This document shows positions 39,019-49,300 of a DNA stretch of 64,000 bases, piece after piece. The stretch covers positions 103,689,360 to 103,753,359 of the forward strand of contig NC_090245.1 in NCBI RefSeq assembly GCF_037325665.1. Direction: 5' to 3'. The position numbers and the translations under genes were made by a program. This stretch comes from Littorina saxatilis (taxonomy: Eukaryota > Mollusca > Gastropoda > Littorinimorpha > Littorinidae). Each line of letters begins with the position of its first letter. Positions within the stretch are counted from its first letter, which is position 1. A model generated the notes under the pieces. It saw nothing but the letters and a program-made list of their open reading frames with translations. It ran no database searches and was not told the origin of the DNA.

Positions 39019-39816
39019 TTACTTGGCTCCTGAAGCGTGAGCCAGATCCAACAAGTTGGCCACACCAACAGAGGGCAGGAGAAAGTTCTGGATGAAAGAG
39101 AAAGGACTGGTGGTGTACTCAGCCGCCTGTTGGTGCGTGGCTTCCATACCCCCAGCTCCTGCTGGTTGATAGTAGTCCTGGCGCTGAGCCGACACGTCCG
39201 TCACAGTGGTGGTGGAGGCGTTACTGGTGGGGATGTTGGCCGAGTAGGGCACCATGGTGGAGAGGCTGGGCAGCTGGCTGTAGTCTATGGCCGGGTGGGA
39301 GAGGTGGGGGAAGGGGTGGGGATGGGAGGGGATGGGAGCAGGTTCAGCCCCTGTGGTGGCCGCGATGAGGGTTTGCTGGGGGTCGTGGTGCAGGTTGTGG
39401 TGGTGGTGGTGGTGGTGGAGCGTGGCGCTGACCATGGCGTAGCTCTGCTCCATGGTGAGGTGGGGGTGGGGAGGGTGGGAGAGAGGGTGGAGGATGTTGG
39501 CCTGGCCCACCACCCCTCCTCCGCTAGCTGCTGCCGCCATGCTGGAGTAACTGTCCACCCCCTCCAAGCCCACCTGCTGGTCTTGGGACGCCATCCCCCC
39601 CATCCCTACCTGTGGTAACACCTGTACCCCTTCCCTCTCCATCCTCCCTCCACCATCACCGCCCTCTCCTTCCTCCCCTCCCACCACCACCGCGGCTGCC
39701 GCTGCCTCCTGTTCCTTCTGCATGCAGTCTGCTTTCACCTTTCTGGTCTTCACCAACATCTTCTTGGCTGGCGGAGCGGTGACAGCCTGCTTGACTGACT
39801 GGTTCAAATCCAGCAC
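39019..39816 (-). CDS. Zinc-finger gene exon 6: low-complexity C-terminal tail and stop
   Basis: 798 nt ending in TAA (39021-39019). It encodes VLDLNQSVKQAVTAPPAKK, poly-Ala, Gly/Glu-rich and HHHHHHHNLHH stretches, and ends LLDLAHASGAK. Such tails are common in developmental zinc-finger proteins and show no catalytic domain. Acceptor gtgttacag. Confidence 0.87.
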   Translation of the reverse strand: MLDLNQSVKQAVTAPPAKKMLVKTRKVKADCMQKEQEAAAAAVVVGGEEGEGGDGGGRMEREGVQVLPQVGMGGMASQDQQVGLEGVDSYSSMAAAASGGGVVGQANILHPLSHPPHPHLTMEQSYAMVSATLHHHHHHHNLHHDPQQTLIAATTGAEPAPIPSHPHPFPHLSHPAIDYSQLPSLSTMVPYSANIPTSNASTTTVTDVSAQRQDYYQPAGAGGMEATHQQAAEYTTSPFSFIQNFLLPSVGVANLLDLAHASGAK

Positions 39817-42800
39817 CTGTAACACAATAAGATTGATCTTCATTCTTCTTTGTGTTGTGGCATGGTGCACAGACACATGTAGAATCAAACCATCAACATG
39901 AAGAAAACTACGTTTGATGTTTTTATAACAAAAACGGTGGTGTAGTCATTCTCATATTCTTATATATATACATGTATATACACATTCCCAGCCATGAGTA
40001 CATGCACACACAAACACAGGGCTTACATAAAAAAAAAGTGAACAACCTGAAAGGCCAGGGTACACGGCGGCGCCCCCCAGAAGCTGAGGCTTTTTTTTTA
40101 TTATCTTGTAGGGACAAAGAACAAAGTTTTACTTTAAGAAACCGGATTTTCCGGTTTAAAAAGTTTTCAAAAACCAGATTTTCGGCGAGAACCGGAAAGG
40201 TGTTAGCCCTGCAAACATACGCACACACACACACACACACACATATACTCACTCACTAGCTAACATGGATGCGCACACGCTGCTGATACTCTCTCTCTCT
40301 CTTCCACACAACCACACCCAATGCCTGTGTGTGCAATTATCAATCACATGTCAATTACCTCAACTCTGCGGATAGGAGGAAGAGCATCGTCACTTCCATG
40401 AACGAGTCGCATGTGACGTCGCAAGTTGTATAAGCGGTTGAAAGCTGCACCACACCAACAGCCGTGTTCGCGTGTGCGAGAGTGGGTCTTGGAGTGGCGA
40501 CCCAGTGCGTTGCGAGCTTTGAACGTCATTGGACAGTCAGGACACTGGAACAATCAATACTACATTGCAGGAGGCAAGAAAGAAAGAAAGAAAGACAGAA
40601 AGAGAGAGAGAAAGAAAGAAATAAAGAATGTCAGAAAGAAGAATTGACAACCGTCATGACCTTTCTTCCAAGAGTCTAACCTCAGTTCCATCATATATAT
40701 ATATCTATATATATATACGACTTGTGTCTGTCTGTCTGTGTGTGTGTGTGTGTGTGTGTTCGCGATGCACGGCCAAAGTTCTCGATGGATCTGCTTAAAA
40801 TTTGGTGGGCATATTCAGAATCAGGTAGACCCCGGAAACAACCTGGTCGATGAGAATTTTCAACACATGCTCTCAGCGCGCAGCGCTGAACCGATTTTGG
40901 TTTTTCTGTTCATCTTCCCAGATCCATTCCCAGTAACTCTTCCTTATCTTCTCCAGTGTTTTGCGTTTATCTCCCTTCCTTCGTGTGGCGTCAATCCATA
41001 TTCCTGTTACTATTTTTAGAAGGTCACTGTCCACAACGCTTTCATCCCGGCGAAGCCGGATATTCCCGTTACTATTTTTAGAAGGTCACTGTCCACAACG
41101 CTTTCATCCCGGCAAAGCCGGATATTGCTCTACTTCTTCCCGGCTTCGCTTCGGCTCTACTTCTTCCCGGCGAAGCCGGTACCTGGCGAAGCGGGTAATC
41201 ATCTAGTATGTATATATATATATTGGAAGTTTGTGAATTGATTTCTTATTGTATGTCTAAAGTTTATACAGTAATGTGCGTGTAATACTTCAAAGCAAGG
41301 TGGCAAAATAAACAAACAAGTAAGCTCACTGGCAGTTGGTTTCATTCAGTAACTGGACAGATATATATCCAAAAGTAAAACAAAACTTTACGACATTTAC
41401 GACATTAAAAAGCTCACGCCTAAAGTGACAAGCCAGTATAGCGCAGTAGCATACAGCACGCCACAGGAGAGCGCACTTTTCTTTATTCTTTTTATTTTTT
41501 CTGTAAAAACCAATGACCTTAAAGCGGCGCTCAGCGTTGTGCTTGTAGCTGTGATGCATCTCGAGCGTCTTCTTGGCGTGGAAGGCAGCCCCACACAGCT
41601 CACAGATGAAGTTACGCTGTGTAGAGAAGTGGCGCGCTGCATGGCGACGCAGGTTGTCGCGCTCGCTGCAGTGAAAGTTGCAGTACTGACAGCTGTAGGG
41701 CTTCTTGTGCTCGTGCTGCCTCAGGTGACGCTGCAGCGCTTGACGCCTGGAACAAGAAGAAAACAAGTCGCGTGAAGCAAAATTAACCTTCGCCAGACTG
41801 CGCCTTTGACTACACACGGAAGATGGCGTGGGTCCGTGTAGACCCATGATTCTCAAATAGGCAAAAACGTGCATATACCCCTTCACCGACCGTGTGGGTC
41901 CACTTGGACCCATGACTCTCAAAGAAGCAAAACTCATGTTGACCCCTTCACAGACGGTGTGGACCCACATCTTTTTTTCAGTGACATTGGTATTGCATTA
42001 CAATGGCGGTGTTTCTGTCCGACAATTCTGTCCAGTAGTATAACATTTTGCTACTACATGTATTCTCAAATCAAAAGTACCTCCATTGTCAACATGTGGA
42101 GAAAGACTGGCCTGCTGACCCAACATACAGACTGATACAGACGAACAAACTAACAGGCAGGCAGACAGGCAGGCAGACAGGCAAGCAAGCAGTCAGACAG
42201 ATCGGCAGATGGACAAAGTTAACGACACTGAGCCAATCTTTGGCTGGAGTTAGTTAAACAAAGAGGAAAGATGCAAAACATCATGGAAAAAAACTTGCAA
42301 AATAAAATGATTCGCCCCATGATTGAAGACTGTAGGATATAAATAACTCTTGGAAAAAGAAGCAATTAGCATAACCGATATCCACAGCTATGTCCCAACA
42401 GTTTTAAAAGACAACATTCTTTATAGATTGAAAGGATCAGATGTAAGTACCTGAAGTAAGCCTTCCCGCATTCACTGCAGAGATGCTGGTTTTCACGAGA
42501 TTTCCCTGTTCGTCGACAATGTCCAAGTGTTTGCCGGTGTTTGGTCAGAGCTTTTGAAGTGCGGAAACTCATATAGCATTGATTGCAGTGCAGTGACTTC
42601 TCTCCTGAAAACAAAACCAAACAATTAAAAAAAAAACACCCATAAACATGCCTATGAAATCCACAGGCATGTAATTGTAAAGCTCAACTTGGAAGAAAAC
42701 AAAACAAACAATGAAGCAAATCTGCCACTGCCCCCCACCCAAAAACTTAGGACATGACATTGACAAAATCTTGATTTATATATATATATATCATCAATAA

Positions 42801-45800
42801 CCAAACCCCAACTTATTTGGATACAGTGGAACGTTTAAGACCTCCAAAAATCTGATAAAATCAGGTCTTAAAAAGGAGGGAATCAACTGGGGGTAAATTT
42901 GCAGAGGTTAGGCCCCCCCCCCCAAAAATAGGTCTGTTTACGGTAACCCGACCGACCCTATTTTTTTCGCGCGACCCTAGACTTTTTTTTGGCATTTGGG
43001 GAAAAAAAATAAAAATAAAAAAAATAAATTAAAAAAATCTTGGTTTTTTTGCAAAATAACGTAAAAATATGGTTTTTTGGAAAAGAAAAAAAAGAAAAAA
43101 TCCCGACCTACCGACCCTATTTTTTTGGCCTATGTTACCGTAAACAGACCTTTTTTTGGGGGGGGGCCTTATGAACAGAAAGTCTTAGAAAACAAGATCT
43201 TAAAAGGGAGGTACTGTAGTCTTGAAGGGGTTCCCTAAGGAGAATAAAATATATACCAAATACCAAAATCAAGAGATGTTCCACTGATAATTGGATAACA
43301 CTAACAGGAAACATCTTATACTCCAAAAATGTAATCTATTTCCCATCATACCCCCTGCTCTCAGTCTGAGCCATCAAGGTGTGACTTACAATGTAACATC
43401 CATGAAACAGTAGAGATAGATCTACTTCAAAGTAAAAATGAACATTTAAGAAAGATCTATGAAAAAGGAAAACAAAATGCACCTGTTGGAAGATAACTAT
43501 GATGTTCCAGACCTTTGGTATACTCGAACGGCTTCTGTCCATCTTGTGTTCGTGACCTCATGACCTTGCCCTTGACCCTGGCACTACGAGTCCTGCATTG
43601 GTGCTTTGACAAAGCCTCTGCAGACAGGAAGGTTTTCTGGCACTTCTCGCAAGTGTGGCCTGCATGGGTTTGAATGTGTTTGGCAAAACTCTGCTGACAG
43701 CGAAATGTCTCGCCACACTGCTGACATGTCTTTCTCTTCTTTTTTTGGTGTTGAGTCATGTGAGAAGCGTATTGCACAAAGTCGTTGAGAATGGCTCCAC
43801 ACTTACGACAGACAAACCTCCCACAGGCATGCTGCCGGTAGTGTAAGAACAAGGACAGCTTCTTGTCCAACTGAAGACCACAGAACCTGCATGTGAACTT
43901 CACATCTTGGGGCATCTCCACTCCGTGGTCCCCCTCAAAATGACTTTTCAGCTTGACCTTTGAGGAGAAGAACTTTCCACACTCGTGACACATGTAGACC
44001 TCTCTGCTGACATTCGCCGACTCTTTCCAGTGTTGACCGCCACACAGATGGTGTAGGAGAGCGACGTGGTTCACCTGTCTCTGCCTGCAGAAACGGCAAC
44101 TCAGAGGGCTCGAGCCGTGAGACAGAAGGTGGGCCTTGACGGAGCGATGGTGGGTCAAGTTTTCCCCACAGCCTCTGCACACGAACACGCGCCAGCGACT
44201 CGTCACAGTCTGTTGATGAAGCTGATACAGCTGCTGCTGCTGGAGCATGCTAGCGTGCATGAGAGATTGGGTGAGTTCCTGAGATCTGTGAAAGGCTTCG
44301 TGCGGTTCGAACATTGGTCTCCTAAACTGGAAGGGGCTGCAGCCAGCACCCACGGGTGCTCCGAGGACTGCGCCCTCAAAAATGGTCCCAGTGTACTGTG
44401 AAGCTGGAATTCCGTTGTGGCACTGACGGTTCGCTGCTGTGGACATGTCTAGCACGGCGTCAGTGAAGTGTGGGTGTGTGGCCGCACCGTTGACTCCCTG
44501 CATGACGGTGTGGGAGTAGTGAGCTGCACTGTAGCTCACCGTCTCCGGCATGGACATGGCAAGCACAGCTCCGGCATACTGTGACGTCGTGCATACTGTC
44601 ACATCCTGTGCTGTGGGTATCATGGCCCCGGTGTACTGGGCGTGAGGGTGCGAAGGGTTACAGTTCTGAACATCTTGACCCATGGACATGTCGATCACCC
44701 CTCCTGCATACTGTGATGTTTCTCCTGTGGAGTCAATAACGCTTCCAGCATACTGTGTGGCATCTCCAGCAGTGTCTATCACATTGCCTGCGTACTGAGA
44801 CGGATCTCCGCTGGAGTCGATGACACCTCCGGCAAACTGAGAAGGACCTCCAGAGGAATCGATCACACCTCCGGCATACTGCGCATGGTCACCGCTTGCG
44901 TCAATGACACGTCCTGTGAACTGGGAAGCCTCTGCTGCAGAGTCCATCTGAGACGCTGACATAATCTGCTGCGCCTCGTACTGGGAAAGGTGACAGCTGC
45001 CTTTCATTTCTTGGGAACCACCAGGCAAGATCTGACCCCTGTAGTGTGAGTGAGACATCTCACAGCTGTTGTTGTCATGAGACGTAGAAGCTTCAAGGAT
45101 TTGGTCTTGGTACTGAGACTGTGCTGCGGAGGTGGGGCAGATGCTTCCCTCAGAGGTTGCCACAGACATGCTTAGCATCTTGCCTGCGAATTTACCGCCA
45201 TGCTGTGTCATGTGACTGCCTCCCGCCCTGGAAACCGTGTCAGCACTTGTGTGCTGCAAGGCTGGATTGAAATCGTAGGTGCTGGGGTCAAAATCAGCCA
45301 GCTCCTGTAAATCATCGTCAAAATTGTCTTTGTTCTCATGCTTAGGGTTCCCACTTTGTTGAGGGAGAGTGGTGGCTCCTCTTTGTACATCTGCGTCCTG
45401 GGCATTTGCTGTATCTGCAGCGTAGTAGCTTTCTGCTGATATTTTCCTGTCAGAGTTCTTGCTACCACTAAATCCACCAGATGCACTTCTGTTGGCCGCT
45501 TTCTTTTTGGTTTTAACTGACTGCCTTTTCTTTTTCTGTGCCTCTTTTTTCCTGCCCTTTTCATCTTTCTGTGCATTCTCCTTGTTGGATGAAGTAGCAT
45601 CTGATCCACATAGACTGGCTGAAACCACGTCGGCATCACCCACAAAGTTGAGCAGTTTGTTGACAGACGACTGGAGGATGTTTAAAGCACGGCTTCTCTC
45701 CTTTGCCTCCAGACGGAGAAAAGATTCTTCCACTGCCTGCACCTGTAAACAAGCAGGGCCAGATTAAATGTGGTAGGCAAGTATGAGGATGTTAGGGTTT

Positions 45801-46319
45801 ATGGTATTTAATGACGGGCGCTGTGGCGGGGTGGTAAGACGTTGGCCTCTTAATCGGAAGGTCGTGAGTTCGAATCCCGGCCGCGGCCACCTGGTGGGTT
45901 AAGTGTGGAGATTTTTTTCGATCTCCCAGGTCAACTTATGTGCAGACCTGCTAGTGGCTTATCCCCCTTCGTGTGCACACGCAAGCACAAGACCAAGTGC
46001 GCACGGAAAAGATCCTGTAATCCATGTCAGAGTTCGGTGGGTTATAGAAAGACGAAAATACCCAGCATGCTTCCTCCGAAAGCAGCGTATGGCTGCCTAA
46101 ATGGCGGGGTAAAAACGTAAAAAATCCACTCGTGCAAAAACACGCGGAAGAATTGAAGGCATTTAATTTTTTTTATTGCTACATAATTTGATATAGGGTA
46201 TTATTGATCTCTTTGTTTGCAAGAAATTCTTCTTTCTTCAAAAAGTAGTCTTTTTCACACACACACACAAGCAGTGGATGCTCACAGTCACACACACACA
46301 CACACAAGCTGTGGTTGCT

Positions 46320-46350
<31 letters not shown>

Positions 46351-49300
46351 ACCACAGGAGCTTGTATCCAATCGCCGGTCGATCATTATTTACAGTCCAC
46401 TACTACGACTGTCGTAGTAGTGGACTGTAAATAATGATCGACTGGCGATTGGATACTGTAACGTTAGTGCATGTCTGTAACAAACCTCTCACACTTGACA
46501 ATGTCAACAAAGACGGTATTGGAGTTTCTCTTGACTCTGGTTTATTCCACGACACAGCGTCGCCATGCTCCTCGCATGCGCTCCCTATGCATGACGGTCA
46601 CACAACGTCTTATTAGCCAAAACCAAGCCAATATCGTATCATCTCCCTTTCCTCAAACAAACGAATTTGAATAAACAAAATGAAAGAACATTGAACACTG
46701 AATTGAATAAGAAATGACTAAAACAGTAGGCATCCACCTCTTACTTAAGTATGAACAGTTACGAAATAAACATTTACTTCATTTGATTACATTCAGACTT
46801 TCGGTGCCGATTGTCCTTCAGTTGTCTCTTCACAGAGGCACAACCCCCTCCATCTCTTCAATTGTTCAAGTTTCAGAATGTAACAGACAAAGTTCACCTC
46901 CCTGTGCTTAACTTAAATACTTCCTGTTTTAATTGTTCAACTAACACAATTCTCACACTCAATCCTTTTTCCACTTCATACATCCTTCAATAAGTAAAAT
47001 TCAAACATAAAAACTTAAACTCGATGATGGTTTGTCTGTTTTAAGTGGTGTACTCTTGCAGGTAGCTTGGTTTCTTGATCACCCTACCTCTGGATGTGCA
47101 TGTTTGGGTGGCTGCACAGTCAGTCTGTGGTGTTTGTGTCTTTGTACATGTGGCTGCTTTGTTCTGTATATTAAGTTTGATACATGTGGACTTCTTCGGA
47201 GACTGAACATGAGTTTCTGTATTCCGAGTGTCTACTCTTGTGTTTATATCATGGGTTGGCACCTGAGTGTCTGTACTTTCTTCAGGAATGTTGAACTCAT
47301 GTGTTTTTTCTGTTTGGTTTTCCTGCTCTCTGTACTGTCTATGTCTGTTGCACAGAGATTGTGATTGTCTGTCCATTTGGTCTCTGTCCATTGTGCTGTA
47401 TTCAGCATCAGTGTGTACACATCTTGGTTGTACATGTACTGTGAACTTGTGTGATGCCTGTCTCAGATCTTTTCTGTTTCTCCTGTATTCTTTGCCATCA
47501 GCCGTCCTGATTTTGTATGATCTGACATCAACTTGACTGTCTACTGTTGCTTTTATCCACCGATTTGTTCTTGGAGCTTTGAACCTAACTTCCTGGCCTG
47601 GCTTTAGATCACTCAGCTCTGTGGAGCTTCTGTTGTAGTACTGTTGTTGTGTGAACTTTTTCTGTTCTAGTTTTTGTTTCACCCCTGTGCATGTTTTTGG
47701 CTTCAGCAGTGTTTTAGCTGTCGGCAACAGCGTTCTCGTTCTGCGGCCAAATAGTCTCTGTGATGGAGATGTTTGCACTTTCTCTGATGGTATGTTTCTA
47801 AGTTCCAGCAGTGCTAAGTATGCATCTGACTGATCTTCAGCACACTTTTTCATGAGATCTTTGACTGTTTTGACAGTGTTTTCAGCTTTACCATTTGACT
47901 GTGGGTAACCTGGAGAACTCGTGACATGTTCAAATCCCCACTGATTAGCAAATGTCCTGAACTCTGAACCCTGGAAAGGCGGTCCATTGTCAGAAACAAG
48001 CCGCTCTGGTATGCCATGCCTGGCAAAGTGTGCTTTCAGCTTGTAAATCACCTCCTTGCCCGTCTTCTTGTCAAGACGATCAACTTCAAAGAAGTCAGAG
48101 TAGTAGTCTACTACCACAAGATAGTCATTCCCCCTGCATTCCATGAGATCAGTAGCCACATATTGCCATGGGCGTTCTGGAATGGGATGACTGATGCTTG
48201 GTTCCTTGGGCTGCGCCTTTTGGAACGTTTGACACGGTTCACACTGTGAGAGAAACCGTTCCATGTCCTTCGCCATGTTGACCCAATACACCACCTCTCG
48301 AGCTCTCCTCAAACAACCTTGTAGGCCTGTATGACTCTTATGAAGCAACTGCATGATTCTCTGCTTCATGCCCTCAGGAACAACAATCCTTTCAGCTTTG
48401 AATACGAGGCCGTTCTGAACTGACAACTCCTCTCGGAAGGGAAAATACACCTGTAGCCTCAATGGAACACTCCTTTTGTCCTCTGGCCATCCCCCTTGTA
48501 TCACTCTCTTGAGATGACACAGATTTTCATCTTCTGTTGTCATCTTCTGAAGTTCCTGCAATGTTGACTCACACACTGAAATGTATGAAGCCATCTGAAT
48601 GTCTTCCACCTCTTTTTCAAGGTCTGTCTGAAAAATTGCCTCCTTTTCCACCTTGCCTTTGCCCCCACTGGACTTGTGAACCGCCCTACTGAGAGCATCA
48701 GCTAACCACATCTCTGTGCCCTTCTTGTAGACTACCGTGTAGTCAAACCTTTGAGTTCTCATCAGCATGCGTTGTAGCCGCTTCGGCGCGCTCAGCAGAC
48801 TTTTCTGGTGTATCGGAATCAATGGTTTGTGGTCTGACTCGACCTCCACCTGTCGTCCAAAACAATAGCGTTCGAAACGCTCCAAACCAAACACTATCGC
48901 CAACATCTCCTTTTCAATCTGCGCATAGTGTCGTTCTGTTTCAGTCAACGCTCGTGACGCAAAATGTACCGGTTGACCATCGGTCATCAGGCAAGCACCA
49001 AGACCAAACTCTGAAGCATCACACTGAAGAGTCGTCTTCCCCTCAGAACTGAAATATCTGAGAACTGGTGGTTCAGACAGCATTGCTTTGATCTCGTCAA
49101 GTGCTTTGGTGTGGTCCTCATTCCATCTGAACAGGACGTTCTTTTTGACTAGTTCTCGCAATGGCGCGGCTTTCTCAGACAACTGCGGCGCAAACTTTTG
49201 CAGATAGCCAACCATACCCAACAGACGCTGAACATCAGCCTTGTCCTCGGGTTGTCGAAATGAGTTGATTGCATCAACTTTCTTCGGATCAACTTTCAAC

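Noticed and set aside
39037-39618. Plus-strand frame of 193 codons
   Set aside because: Antisense shadow of the zinc-finger gene's low-complexity last exon.
44066-44401. Plus-strand frame of 111 codons
   Set aside because: Antisense shadow of the zinc-finger-coding exon.
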